This document shows, one piece after another, positions 37,065-48,719 of a stretch of 64,000 nucleotides of DNA. A program made the translations under genes and the position numbers. Positions within the stretch are counted from its first letter, which is position 1. Each line of letters opens with the position of its first letter. This stretch comes from Leptobrachium leishanense (taxonomy: Eukaryota; Chordata; Amphibia; Anura; Megophryidae): positions 14,151,738 through 14,215,737 of the forward strand of contig CM019075.1 in NCBI GenBank assembly GCA_009667805.1, written 5' to 3'. The notes beneath the pieces were generated by a model. That model was not told where the DNA came from, did not search any database, and saw only the letters and a list, made by a program, of their open reading frames with translations.

Positions 37065-39879
37065 CCCTCATTCGGGGGTAAGGATCAGGGGCCGCTTAGC
37101 CACTTTTGCGCTAGCTTGGGCGCGCCTCACTACCGATGCGTGGGTCTTAGCCACGATACTGGGTTTCTCCATAGATTTTGTGGACACACCTACACAGACA
37201 CGAATCCCCGCGCCTCTCCACGTTGCGCATGCGCAAGACTTACTGGTGCAGGCGGAGATTCAAGACCTGTTGGCCAAAGGGGCGATAGAACTGGCCCCCC
37301 CGTCGTCAAGGGGTTTTCTCAGCACATTGTTTCTGGTCGCCAAGAAAGGCGGGGGTTTCCGCCCTGTCTTCAATCTAAGAGAATTGAACCTCTCGATCGT
37401 CTACCGGCACTTCAAGATGGAGGGCATTCACACGCTACGTCATGTTCTCCTGAGAGACGATTGGTTGGCCAAGCTGGACCTGAAGGACACCTATCTGACG
37501 GTGCCGGTCTGCTCTTCCCACAGAGATTTCCTCCAGTTCATGTGGCAAGATCAAGTGTGGCGCTTCACTTGCCTACCGTTCGGCCTCTCGTCAGCACCGT
37601 GGTGCTTCATGAAGCTGTTAAGACCGGTGATCGCTTCCCTACGGGCCAGAGGCGTACGCTTCATTATATACTTAGACGACATCCTCCTGATGTCCAGTTC
37701 CAGGGACACGCTTCTGCTCCACCTCCAATGGACGATTTCCCTCTTTCAGGAACTGGGTTTCCTAATCAACGTGGAAAAATCATTGGTGATTCCGACACAC
37801 TACATCGAGTTCCTAGGCTTCCTCCTGGACTCACACGACCTGTTGCTGTTCCTGCCTCCCTCCAAGATTCGGGACATACGCAAGGAGGTTTCCTCTCTCC
37901 TCCGACACTCAGCGCCTACTCTGAGGATCCTGGCCAGGGTCATCGGTCTTTTGGCAGCAGCACGTCTGGCGATAGTTCCGGCTCCTCTCCATTATCGGGC
38001 CCTCCAACGCTTGAAGGCCCGTTCCCTCCGGGCGGGTTTGGATTACTCGGATGTAGTATTCCTGACAGAGGATGCCAGGTCGGACCTGTCGTGGTGGTAC
38101 TCCCAGATGACGTTGTGGAACGGCAAGAAATTGTTTCCTCCTCCCCCGACTCTCACTATCGATTCCGATGCCAGTGGTCTCGGATGGGGTGCCCACTGCG
38201 ACGGCGTGGAGACAGGGGGCCGGTGGTCTCCCGCGGAACAGACCCGTCACATCAATGTATTGGAACTGTTAGCGGGTCTGTTTGCGGTCCGGTGCTTCAC
38301 GAGGGACTCTTCACATCATCAAATCCTCCTACGATTGGACAATTTCCCGGCGGTACATCAACGCCATGGGGGGGCCTCGTTCGGAACTGCTAGCGCTCAT
38401 GGCGATGGAATTTTGGGAGTATTGTCTCCAACACGGTCTCTGGGTTCAGGCCCAGTTCATTCCGGGGCTCTCCAATCAAGTAGCCGACTGGAATTCTCGA
38501 CACCTGGCGGATCCCGGAGACTGGCGGATACCGCCTTCAGTGTTCGAGGACATTCGTTCGCTCTGGGGACCTCTTTGATGGGATTTGTTTGCCTCGAGGT
38601 TGAACGCTCATCTTCCGGAGTTCTTCAGTTGGAGACCGGACCCGGACGCGTTGGGCACGGATGCGTTCCTTCAGGATTGGTCGGGGGCGTGCCACTATGC
38701 ATTTCCCCCGTTCGTCCTGATTGCTCGGACAGTGATGCAAGTCAGGACTCAAGAGGCGACATTGGTATTGATTACTCCGTTCTGGGCAGCTCAACCGTGG
38801 TTCCCGGCCCTACTGGAGATCGCGATCGCCGTGCCCCGGAGGTTACCCCGCCGACCAGACCTCCTCCTCGACGCGGAGGGTACGCCTCATCCCCTGGTGT
38901 CAGACGGCAGCCTGGACCTTCTGGCGTGGCTGGTTTACGGTTTGCCTGGCAAAGCCAAGACATTTCGATCCGGACTGGAGAATTGCTGTTACAGGCATGG
39001 GCCCCTGGAACCCGAGGAGCGTATAAATCTGCCTGGCTCCGGTGGTCTGCTTGGTGTGTGGGACGGAGTCAGGATTCCGTTTCAGCCTCTCTGAATGCGG
39101 TCCTGGATTTCCTGACGTCTTTGTTTGACTCTGGTCTGGCTTTCCGCACGCTTAATGTCTACCGCTCGGCGCTTTCTGCTGGCCATGTGGGTTTCGCAGG
39201 GGTGGCTTTAGGGCAGCATCCTTTAGTCTGCCGTCTCCTACGGGGGGCTCGGTTCGAACAGCCCCCCCTTCCTAGATACTCGATAGCATGGGATGTTTCC
39301 CTGGTATTGCATTTCCTGGAGACCTGGCCAGACAATGGGGAGCTGTCCCTGCGGCAGTTGTCCGCCAAACTAGTGATGTTGTGCTGTTTGTTCTCTTGTA
39401 AGCGTGTTGGTGATGTCCGGGCTCTGGACTATCCTTCTCGTTCCTTCGGACCGAATGGTGTCGTTTTTGACGTCACTAGACGTACTAAGACTTCCATTTC
39501 ATCTGTGTTTTTCCCGGCTTATCCTGATCGTCCGTTGTTGTGTCCGGTTCGATGTCTCAGGGTCTATGAGGACCGCCTGGTGGGTTTCCGTGTTGGTGCG
39601 GTTTCTCCTCTGTTCCTGTCATTCAGGGCTCCACATCAGCCTGTGTCTTCGTCGACCTTAGCGCGATGGGTGCGCTGGTTACTGAGCCTCGCTGGAGTGG
39701 ATACCACCTCCTTTGGTGCCCATTCGGTCCGTGCCGCTATGGCCTCCTCGGCGGTGGCAGCCGGTTGTAGACTGGAAGACATCATGCGCTCAGCTGATTG
39801 GTCTAGAGAGTCTACTGCTCGTCTTTTCTATGTTCGTCCTATACGACACTGGACAGAGACTGTGATTGACCAGCTTTAA
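36934..39879 (+). pseudogene. DIRS copy 1 RT, RNase H and tyrosine recombinase, internally frame-shifted
   Basis: A 981-codon frame is open throughout but is not faithful throughout. The RT spans about 37,200-38,000, with FRPVFNLRELN, KLDLKDTYL, LPFGLSSAPW and the catalytic YLDDILLM near 37,670. RNase H begins with TIDSDASGLGWGAH near 38,160. From about 38,340 to 38,950 the conserved protein lies in the next frame (RYINAMGGPRSELLALMA, then DALGTDAFLQDW), with a TGA near 38,577 in that frame. The first frame is meaningful again from about 38,970 (GTRGAYKSAWLRW) to the stop. There the recombinase has KRVGDVRALD, HSVRAAMASSA and the probable tyrosine in FYVRP. The shift at about 38,340 and the stop look like disabling mutations. 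The second change may be the natural border to a separate recombinase frame. Confidence 0.88.
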
Positions 39880-39882
39880 ATT

Positions 39883-39983
39883 GGCAAAATAGGAGCCTCC
39901 GAGTCCTGTGGTAAAATTGGGGAATTTTCCTATTCCATGACGGAAAGTTCTAATTTTAATAAGGACTCGGAGGCGAGTATTTT
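39883..39983. repeat. DIRS copy 1 internal complementary region
   Basis: The first half (ggcaaaataggagcctccga...ggtaaaatt) is complementary to the outer left terminus. The second half (gaattttcctattccatgac...gcgagtatttt) is complementary to the outer right terminus, with the junction near 'taaaattggggaatttt'. DIRS elements use this region to template a circular DNA intermediate with complete ends. Confidence 0.92.
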
Positions 39984-40447
39984 CCCCCCCTGGATTCCCT
40001 CCCATTTGTTTGTTTACCTTTTGATTCATCAATAAACATTGGGTGGTTTGTCCGTGTCTTATTTACTGCGTGCGTTCTGCGTTTGCGTTGTAATCCGCTT
40101 CTTTGTGCACGCCTATTTCTGAATAAAGTAATTTCGCCTTTGCGATCTCCTGTGTTTTCTTGACTGCGCTCTTGCATTGTTCTCCGCTGCTTTGTACGCG
40201 CCTATTGATGTAAATCTCTGTTGTCGCCGTTGCGATCTCCTGTATTTTATCAACCGTGCGCTTGCGTTGCACGTAGTTGATGGTTCGGTTCTAACCCCGG
40301 CCTCATGTTTGTTTTTCTTTCAGTTTCCCGCTGATCGTTCTGCCTTGATGGCGTTTTTTGTCACTTCCCCACGTCCGGCAGTGTTTGGCTTCTACGCTTC
40401 CCCGTTGGCTAGCTGCGTCTCGTCCTGGAGATTCTGACTTCTGGATT

Positions 40448-40671
40448 GCAAAGAAAGAGGAGGAGTCTATATCTGGGCGGGACTATATTGATTGGTTGGG
40501 AGAGTGTGTGGGGTGTGCTTATCCCCTGTTGTGGGGGAAGTTTGTTTTTTCTTGTTGTTAACTCTTTGCTGCTATGAAGAAAGTAAAGAAAGAGATGGCA
40601 AAATACTCGCCTCCGAGTCCTTATTAAAATTAGAACTTTCCGTCATGGAATAGGAAAATTCCCCAATTTTA
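40448..40671. repeat. DIRS copy 1 right inverted terminal repeat
   Basis: This is the inverted copy of 34,923-35,103. Its outer part, 'cctccgagtccttattaaaa' to 'ccccaatttta', is found again in complement in the internal region at about 39,919-39,983. Confidence 0.9.
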
Positions 40672-41459
40672 ATACACGGACTTGGTCGCTTTTCTTGCTT
40701 TAATATAAATAGCAGCAAAATAAACATTGGCGGAAAAAATGTTTGAAACAAAGAAAACGTTAAAGAACACTTTGAATCATCCAAACCCCCCCCCTTCCCC
40801 CATGGAACAATCCAGCTTCCGGTTCTCTCCAACAAAAGCCTCCATGCCCTGTCACGCTTCCTCTTTTCTTGCCGCTTCTGATAAGTATTATTCCATTTAT
40901 ACAGTTAATTGATTTTACGTTCGTTTGGCCGGCTGTAACCGTAGCGTCCAGAGGTGTTTATGGGGGGGGGTTAAGGATCTCTTGCCTCGGAGGTCAGTCC
41001 GCAATACCCACGGCGAGCTCTCAGTTGACCGCACATGCTCTCTTCCTCCACTCTCGTGGTTTGCAGCTTCAGCCGTCCACAGAGGTGCATTGCACATGTG
41101 CGTCTCCTTCGCACAGGCTGGCATCCCCGCATCACTGCCAGGTGTTACAGTGTCAGGGGACTCCCACAACTGCAAACATACCCAAAAACCAGCGGTTTCT
41201 GACACCAGGTCAGCTAAACGCAGTAGATCTGCAGACCCAGTTATCCCTCAACCCCGTGCTCCCGCGGGCCGTGCTCCTGACAATCAATCACATGAGGGTG
41301 AGGAGGACGCAGAGGATGCTTTACAGGTCTACACCTCTGAAGAGGAGTTTATAGACCTGGCATTGCCTGCTCAAACCTGTTCAAAGAACCTCTGAACCAT
41401 CAGAACTCATTTATGATCCCCAAGGCAACCCATTATTTGGCCCAGAAGAATTGTCACAC

Positions 41460-43000
41460 CCTCGCTCTGCCAAGTGGCTCCCTATCCCATGTGTCCTACA
41501 GAGGGTTGATGCTCAGGTACGCAAGCCCACACACAATAAAATGAAACCAGAGCACCCCAGAAACACTACACTGGGAAAGACTTGTATAAGCCCTGAAGTA
41601 GATCAGAAGTTCGTGAAATATGTCAAACCAAAAGGCTGCTCCCAAAGACGAGGCATTGACCAAGCCTACCGCGTTAGTGGACAAGGAAATTGCGGTTCTC
41701 TGCAGCAAGGGTGCCAGCAAACCCGTTTCAACAGGGACTGTCGCCTTCATGGGCAAACTGCTCCTAGTGCCCAAAAAAGACAGCAGTTTGCGCCCCGTCC
41801 TCAACCTGAAAGAACTGAATTTACACATTGTTTACCAACACTTTCAGATGGAGGGCTTACACTTACTGAGGGACATCCTCAAACATCAAGGTGCTTCACA
41901 GAGATGCTGAAACTGGTGGTGGCTCCGCTGTGATCAGAAGGCGTCTGCCTAGTACTCTACCTAGAAGACATCCTCTTGACTGCCGAGTCCCAGACCCTCC
42001 TTCACTCCCACGTCCGCAGGACGGTAATCCTACTTCAGAACTTCAGTTTTCTAGTGAACCAGGAGAAATCTAACCTTCGTCCACCTCCTTCACTGGAATT
42101 CCTGGGTTTCATTGTTCACCCCGAGTCCATGTTCCTCTTCGTACCTGACCTGAAATGCCACACTATCCTACAAGAGATGCTCTTTCCTCACGAACGAGGC
42201 TCTGACATTGCTAGACCTCTCTCGAGTGATTGGGCTGTTGGCAGCCACGAGATTGGCGGTGAGATCCCCTATATTATCGTGCCCTCCAAGGCCTGACAGC
42301 CCTTTCAAACTGGTCCATTCACCACCTTTTCCCACCTTTCAGTTAATCTTCTACGTGCTACGCCAGGTCGGGGCTGTTGATAGTTACTCCATTCTGGCCC
42401 AAACAACCCTGGTTCCTCCTTTTGTTGGAACTTGTGGTGGATGTTCCTGGATTCCTCCCGTCTCACCCAGACCTACTGGTGGATGCCCTCGGTCTGCCTC
42501 ATCCGCTGTTGTCCCTTGGAACATGTCCCTTGCTGACCCTCACTGGTTTTGGGCCTTCCAGGGCAGTCAGAGGAGCTTCGGATTGCACTAAGTCGTTATT
42601 ACCATCCGCTTGGTCAAAGTGGTTTTGTTGGTGTCTGGCACGGGACCAGGATCCCTTTCAGGCCCCTGTGATATTCGTCTTAGATTTCCTTACGGAAATA
42701 TTTGACAACGGTAGGGCTTACCGTACACTCTGTGTTTACCGCTCTGCATTTTCGGCACAAAACATTGGTTTTCAGGGGGTCCTTTTGGGCAAGAATCCCC
42801 GATATCTCTGTTACTGAGGGGCATTAGGTGCTCTCACACTCTGCTCCCTCTTTACTTGTCGACATGGGATATGAGCCTCCTCCTTCAGTTTCTGGCGTCC
42901 GGGCCATCTAACATCGATCTGTCCCTTCGACAGCTGCTAAATTACTGCCACTCCTTTGCCTAATCTCATGTAAAAGTGACGTCAGGTCATTGGATTTCTG
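41460..43000 (+). pseudogene. DIRS copy 2 pol remnant, 5' part
   Basis: Several plus frames are needed in succession. RPVLNLKELNLHIVYQHFQM lies near 41,790-41,850. PPSLEFLGFIVHPESM lies near 42,090-42,130, where copy 1 has the equivalent IEFLGFLLDS. TPFWPKQPWFLLLLEL starts near 42,383. DFLTEIFDNGRAYRTLCVYR, near 42,690-42,745, matches the recombinase N-terminus of copy 1. The catalytic RT block with the DD motif is deleted or unreadable. It breaks off at about 43,003, where a CR1-like LINE is inserted. Confidence 0.8.
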
Positions 43001-43896
43001 GGTTAGAAACATAGAAAATGTCGGCAGATAAGAACCTTTTGGCCCATCTAGTCTGCCCAATTACAATTTTGTTTAGGATAGCCTTATGCCTATCCCATGC
43101 CTGCTTAAATTCAATTACTGTTTTGGCCTCTACCACTTCAACTGGAAGGCTGTTCCATGTATCCACCACCCTCTCAGTAAAATAATGCTTCCTGATGTTA
43201 CTTTTAAACCTTTGCCCCTCTAATCTAAGACTATGTCCTCTTGTTTTGCTACTTTGTTTCCTTTTAAATATACTCCCTTCCTCTACCTTGTGGATTCCCT
43301 TTACGTATTTAAATGTTTCTATCATATCTCCTCTGTCTCGTCTTTTTTCCAAGCTGTACGTGTTAAGATCATTAAGCCTTTCCTGGTAACTCTTCTCCTT
43401 CAAGTCGTACACCATTTTAGTAGCCCTTCTCTGAACTCTCTCTAAGATGTCTATATCCTTCTGGAGATACGGTCTCCAGTACTGCACACAGTACTCCAAG
43501 TGAGGTCTCACCAGTGCTCTGTACAGTGGCATGAGCACTTCCCTTTTCCTACTGCTAATACCTCTCCCTACACAACCAAGCATTCTGCCAGCATTTCCAA
43601 GCATTCTGCCAGCATTTCCTGCTGCTCTATTACATTGACTACTTACCCTTAGATCCTCTGAAATAATAACCCCTAAATCCCAACCCTCAGATGTATTAAA
43701 TATTCTATATTCAGCCCTTGGATTTTTACGTCCCAGGTGCATTATCTTGCACTTATCCACATTAAAACTCAATTGCCACAGCTCCCACCATTTTTTTAGT
43801 TTACCTAAACATTTGTCATTTGGCTGATCCCTCCAGGAACGTCAACCCTGTTGCAAATCTTTGTGTCATCAGCAAAAAGACATACTTTTCCATTAA

Positions 43897-44504
43897 AGGG
43901 ATACTCTAAGCAACATGACCACGTAAGCTATTTTAGGTGGTCATGATGCCCGGAGTATCCTGCCCTCTGTCCCCCCTCCCTCCGCTCAGCCGATCAGCTG
44001 AAAATGCTGAAAACAGCTGAGAGAGGAGGAGAAGTTTACTCCGCCCTCCCAGCTGTCAGTCAGCAGAGCGGGAATCATATTTCCCGCTTCTGCCGACTTT
44101 TGCCAAGTAGGAGACGTCATCGCGCTTTCAGCGCGATGACGTCTCCAACTCACCGCAGAAGCTGGCGGCTCCCTCTGAGGGTTAGTGTTGCGCGCATCCT
44201 CTTGCGCGCAACACTAATCCTCAGAGGGAGCCGGGAGGAAGCCTGCCGATTGGCTGGCTTATGTGAGAGGCGCGCATGCGCGCTTCTCACGTAAACCAGA
44301 AGCCAAGAAGCATGAAGAAGGACGGGAGCGGAAGAGGAGGGAGGCGAGTATATAAAAAAAAAAAAAAACGCCGCTGGAAAGAAGTGGATTTTAGGGTAAG
44401 TATTACAGTTACAAGAAAAAAAATAAAAACGAAAGATTTATTAAGGGAATAGGGATAGGTTAGGATAAAAAAACGGGGGGTGATTTTTTGAGTAGAGTGT
44501 TCCT
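43897..44504. mobile_element. 608-bp MITE flanked by TTAA, inside the CR1-like LINE
   Basis: The termini AGGGATACTCTA (left) and TAGAGTGTTCCT (right) are imperfect inverted repeats. TTAA lies at 43,893-43,896 and 44,505-44,508. The LINE frame is cut between IAEGIK and GKVCLFADDT, at exactly these borders. Two GC-rich hairpins lie inside, 'gacgtcatcgcgctttcagc' with its inverse near 44,113-44,145 and another at about 44,168-44,232. The A-run near 44,355 and the TTAA site fit piggyBac- or Kolobok-type MITEs. It has no coding capacity. Confidence 0.85.
44168..44232. repeat. GC-rich hairpin inside the TTAA MITE
   Basis: The arms 'ggctccctctgagg.ttagtg' and 'cactaatcctcagagggagc' are inverse copies of about 28 bp around a short loop in 'gcgcgcatcctcttgcgcgc'. 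A smaller hairpin of about 14-bp arms precedes it near 44,113. Confidence 0.8.
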
Positions 44505-46439
44505 TTAATACCTTCTGCAATATCACTAATAAAAATATTAAAGAGAATGGGTCCAAGTACTGACCCCTGAGGTACCACACTGGTAACAAGACCTTGCACC
44601 AAATAAACTCCACTTACCACAACCCTCTGTTGCCTGTCACTCAGCCACTGCCTAATCCATTCAACAATATTGGAATCCAAGCTCAAAGATTGCAATTTAT
44701 TGATAAGCCTTCTATGCGGAACAGTATCAAAAGCCTTACTGAAATTTAAATAAGCAATGTCTACTGCACCAACTGTGTCAATTATTTTTGTTACCCAATC
44801 AAAAAAATCAATAAGATTAGTTTGGCATGATCTCCCTAAGGTAAACCCATGTTGTTTCTGATCCTGTAATCTATGTGTTTTTAGATGTTCAACAATCCTT
44901 TCCTTTAACATGGTTTCCATTCATTTCCCCACTACTGACGTAAGACTAACTGGCCTATAGTTCCCCGATTCCTCCCTACTACCCTTCTTGTAAATGGGCA
45001 CAACATTTGCAAATTTCCAGTCTTCTGGGACGACTCCCGTTAGCAAGGATTGGTTAAATAAATCTGTTAACGGTGTTGCTATTACATCACTGAGCTCTTT
45101 TAATAATTTAGGGTGGATCCCATCAGGCCCCATTGACTTATTTGTCTTTACTTTAGACAGCTGCTGTAGAACCTCCTCCTCTGTAAACTGATATGTAAAT
45201 GTCTCGTTAGTGTTTCCTCCTAACTGAGGTCCCTTTCCTTCCTTTTCTTCTGCAAAGACTGAACAAAAATATTCATTGAGGCAGTCCGCGAGACTTTTAT
45301 CCTCTTCTACATACCTTCCTTCCTTTGTTTTTAATCTAACTAATCCTTGTTTTACTTTTCTTTTCTCGTTTATGTATCTAAAAAATGTTTTGTCCCCCTT
45401 TTTTACTGACTGAGCTATTTTCTCTTCTGCGTGTGCTTTGGAAGCGCTTATAAATTGCTTTGCCTCTTTCTGCCTAATCTTATAGGTTTGCCTATCTTCT
45501 TCACTCAGAGTTTTTTTATAATTATTAAATGCTGTCTTTTTGTTCTTCACTATTTTGGCCACTTCTGCAGAGTACCACAGTGGTTTCTTCCCTTTTTTGT
45601 TTTTGCTAACAAGCCGAATGCAATTGCCTGTGGCTTTCAATAATGCTTCCTTTAAATAATCCCATTTCTCCTGGACTCCCTTTAACCTCCTCTAGTCTGA
45701 TAATGACTCCTTCACACAAAATCTCATTTTCGAAAAATCTGGTTTTTAAAATCTAAAACTTTTGTTTTTGTGTGGTACGGCTCCATCCCTGTTCTTATAT
45801 TAAACCATACTGACTGGTGATCACTAGATCCCAAATTTTCACCTACAACAACGTCTGATACCAAACCTCCATTTGTGAGTATTAAATCCAATATGGCCTC
45901 TTTACAGGTTCGGCTCCTCAACTACTTGTGTTAGAGATAATCCCAGTAGGGAGTTAAGAATATTTGTACTCCTGGTGCACCCAGCTGTTTTGGTTTTCCA
46001 GTTCACATCAGGAAGATTAAAGTCCCCCATGATAATAACTTCCCCCTTCATTGCCATTTTGGCTATTTCCTCAAACAGCAGATTATCTAGCTCTTCTACT
46101 TGTCCAGGGGGTCTATAGATCACACCTACATGAGCTACTGTATGATTGCCAAATGTTAGCGTAACCCAAACTGACTATGTTCACCTCGCTCACTTTTATT
46201 TGGTTTGTTTTTATGTTGCTTTTCACATACAGGGCCACTCCTCCTCCTTTCCTACCTTCTCTGTCTTTTCTATATAAAGAGTACCCCGGTATTGTTATGT
46301 CCCAGTTATTTTTCTCACTGAACCATGTCTCAGTAACCGCCACTAAATCCACTTTTTCAGCTGCCATCATTGCCTCCAGTTCATTGATTTTATTGACTAA
46401 ACTGCGAGCATTTATAGACACGACTCTGAGCTTGTCATT

Positions 46440-46862
46440 TTATTCCCCGCATGTTGCTTGCACCCTCCGATTTAGATTTAAGTCCTTCGTTCAGGAGGGT
46501 GCTCGTTTCGATATTACTCAACGCACCAAAACTTCAATCTCTTCAGTTTATTATCCGGCTTTCCCATTGCAGCCGAACTCTGTCCGGTGCAATGCCTCTG
46601 GGTTTTTGAATCGCACACTTTTATCTCTTCGCTCCAGCAAGGTTTCCCCCTCTGTTTATTTCTTTTTAGTTCCCCCACGCCCCGGCTGGTTCTACCACTT
46701 CAGAGCGCTGGCTTAAACGCCTGCTTGCGTTAGCTGGGGTGGCGTCTCAGCATTCAGGGCTCATTCACTGCGCAGCGCCATGGCTTCTTCTGCAGTAGTA
46801 GCGCGTTGTCGCTTAGACGATTTACTGAAGTCTGCGGACTGGTCTAGGGAGACCACTACTTT
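46440..46862 (+). pseudogene. DIRS copy 2 tyrosine recombinase remnant, 3' part
   Basis: The frame resumes after the LINE with FDITQRTKTSISSVYYPAFP, matching copy 1's FDVTRRTKTSISSVFFPAYP. After frame changes it reads AHSLRSAMASSAVVARCRLD and then LLKSADWSRETT. The H-x-x-R pair of the recombinase (HSLR) is preserved; the region after it is replaced by an insertion. Confidence 0.85.
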
Positions 46863-47045
46863 TTATTAGTATTATTCTTTATTTCTATAGCGCCACATAT
46901 TCCGCGGCACTTTACAAGATCCGTGTACAAGAGGTTGATACATAGTAATACCACACATGGATGATGATCTGATTCAGGGGATCCCTGTTGCCAAGGGAAC
47001 TTACAATCTATGAGATGTACAAGTATTTTGTGCGGTTGGCGCATC
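46862..47045 (-). repeat. L2/SINE-like 3' tail fragment
   Basis: It starts 'ttattagtattattctttat', then 'tctatagcgccacatattcc' and 'gcggcactttacaa'. This is the inverted form of the 'gcgctgcagaatgtgttggcg' plus 'aataataa' tails at 49,800 and 50,850. It interrupts the DIRS copy 2 recombinase. Confidence 0.65.
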
Positions 47046-47304
47046 CATATTGTTAGATGTTTTGCCCAAGAACACTCGCTGGTGGCGTCTTCTGCGTGGG
47101 ACCAAGTCACCTTTCCATGATTGTAGATCAGCAACCTGGTGGTTACGTTGAACCCACTTCTCGTAAATTCAAGACTTCTCCACAGTTGTTCCGGAGGGAT
47201 GTGACGAACGGGACCTCGAGTTGCTTCTCCACAGTCAAAGGGTAAAAATTTAGACTTGTAGTTCTTATAGTTCATTGGTTCCGCTGTTGTGGGCCAACTA
47301 TGAA

Positions 47305-47402
47305 CTTGCAATAGGAGCCTATGAGTCCGTGTATTACAATTGTGGAATTTTCCTATTTCGGAACGAAAAGTTTGAATTTTAATAAGGACTCGTAAGCGAG
47401 TA
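47305..47402. repeat. DIRS copy 2 internal complementary region
   Basis: The layout equals that at 39,883-39,983. A first part 'gcaataggagcctatgagtc' plus 'cgtgtatta' is complementary to the left end of copy 2. A second part runs 'ggaattttcctatt', 'gaattttaataaggactcg' and 'cgagtatt'. The 'gtccgtgtatt' text, absent from copy 1, ties it to the left end at 40,671-40,683. Confidence 0.82.
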
Positions 47403-47696
47403 TTGCCCACCCTTCCCTCCGAGGCGGACTACTGCTGTCTTGTGCCGTGTAATCTTTTCACACGCCTCTTTTTACCTTTTTTGGTCCTCTTCAGCTCGGT
47501 AAGGCCTAGTCCTGTCTTCATCTTCCGTGTTACCTTTAGTTTGGTTCCTGGTTCGCTGATGTTTCATTTTAATCTGTTGGTTGGTCCGTTCTCCATTAAG
47601 AAAGAGGAAGTGTGGCAGGGCACGGAGGCTTTTATTGGAAACGAATAGTGGACCATTTCATGGGGAAAGAGGGGTTCAGATGAACCCAATTGTTAT

Positions 47697-48595
47697 TAGG
47701 GATGCACCGATACCGATACTAGTATCAGTGCCGATACTGCCGTTTCCACAAGTACTTAGTACTCGTGCAAATGGCCCGATACACCCCCCCGATACCAGAA
47801 GCCAGTACTGGGCCAGCTTGCCGGTATCCGCAGAGCTGGGGAAGCTGGCTGCGTGCATGAAAAGCACGCGGCCAGCGTTCCCCTCCGGCGGCTGCAATAC
47901 TCACCTCTTCCGAAGGTCCGGTCGCGCTGCTGTGGCGCGATCACGTGGCCGCCGGGCACATCTGTGACGCTGCCTCTCGGCTGGAGGCAGCGTCACTGAA
48001 GCGCCGGCGACCACGTGATCGCGCCACAGCAGCGCGACCAGACCTCCGGAAGCAGGTGAGTATTGCAGCCGCCGGAGGGGAACACTGTCCGCGTGCTTTT
48101 CATGCATGCGGCCAGCTTCCCCAGCGTTTGATGGGAGCTAATCTGTAAAATCTGGGGGCTAATCCGTGAGAGCTGGGGGAAAATCCATGAGAGCTGGGGG
48201 AAAATCCATGAGAGCTGGGGACAAATCCATGAGAGCTGGGGACAAATCCATGAGAGCTGGGGACAAATCCATGAGAGCTGGGGGCAAATCCATGAGAGCT
48301 GGGGGCATATCCATGAGAGCTGGGGGCAAATCCATGAGAGCTGGGGGCAAATCCATGAGAGCTGGGGCAATCTCCATGTGAGCTGGGGGCAATCTCAATG
48401 TGAGCTGGGGGCATTCTGTATATATATATCTGGGGGGGTATATACATGTGAGCTGGGGGCATTTTTATATGAGGTCTGTTCTTATTGGAAAGCGTCACAT
48501 GACATAAAATAAAAGTCTTGGTACTCGGTATCGGTGAGTCCTTTTTAAAAAGTATCGGTACTCGTACTTAAAAAAGTGGTATCGCTGCATCCCTA
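47697..48595. mobile_element. 899-bp hAT MITE with 8-bp TSD and internal minisatellite
   Basis: The ends are TAGGGATGCACCGATAC and its inverse (GTATCGCTGCATCCCTA). The flanks are ATTGTTAT at 47,689-47,696 and 48,596-48,603, identical over 8 bp. The left half holds inverted GC-rich arms ('gcgatcacgtggccgccggg' with its inverse near 48,010). The right half holds the minisatellite at 48,126-48,460. It sits in the 3' part of DIRS copy 2. Confidence 0.93.
48126..48460. repeat. 21-bp minisatellite inside the hAT MITE
   Basis: Units of 'catgagagctgggggcaaat' plus 'c' occur about 11-12 times, then degenerate 'catgtgagctgggggca' units. It is the reverse complement of the 'atggatttgccccagctc' repeat at 13,577-13,978. 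Open frames on both strands here are artefacts. Confidence 0.92.
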
Positions 48596-48719
48596 ATTGT
48601 TATTTAACGGTTTTCTCTTTGTTTCAGACATTTTTTGCTTGTTTTTCAATGTCTATTTTGTTGCTTGTTATATTAAAGCAAGAAGAGAGACTGCAACAGG
48701 AGCCTCGGAGTCCTTCACT

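Larger units (their letters stand above)
34923..40671 (+). mobile_element. DIRS-type tyrosine-recombinase retrotransposon, copy 1
   Basis: Inverted terminal repeats lie at 34,923-35,103 and 40,448-40,671. An internal complementary region at 39,883-39,983 is complementary to the outer edges of both. Between them are gag-like and RT/RNase H/recombinase frames in plus orientation. There is no target duplication, as expected for integration by a tyrosine recombinase through a circular intermediate. The element lies antisense to GATAD2B in its largest visible intron. Its right end touches the left end of DIRS copy 2. Confidence 0.93.
42998..46440 (-). mobile_element. CR1-like LINE, antisense, 5'-truncated, inserted in DIRS copy 2
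   Basis: The minus strand, read from 46,430, gives the endonuclease: VSINARSLVNKINELEAM, TETWFSEK, IIMGDFNLPDVNW near 46,030, and SDHQSVWF near 45,815. The RT follows: MGPDGIHPKLLKEL near 45,120, SGNYRPVSLTS near 44,950, NFSKAFDTVPHRRL near 44,720, VPQGSVLGPILF near 44,560 and LFADDTKICNR near 43,870. The C-terminal part has GHSLRLEGQRFKSNIRKHYF near 43,240 and a stop near 42,990. ORF1 is absent. Frame changes near 46,160 and 45,905 and a stop between VVGK and METM (44,918-44,920) inactivate it. The DIRS recombinase frame is interrupted exactly by this block. Confidence 0.9.

Noticed and set aside
42987..43772. A stand-alone 261-codon minus-strand gene
   Set aside because: It is the C-terminal part of the CR1-like LINE RT and continues the ADDT region above it.
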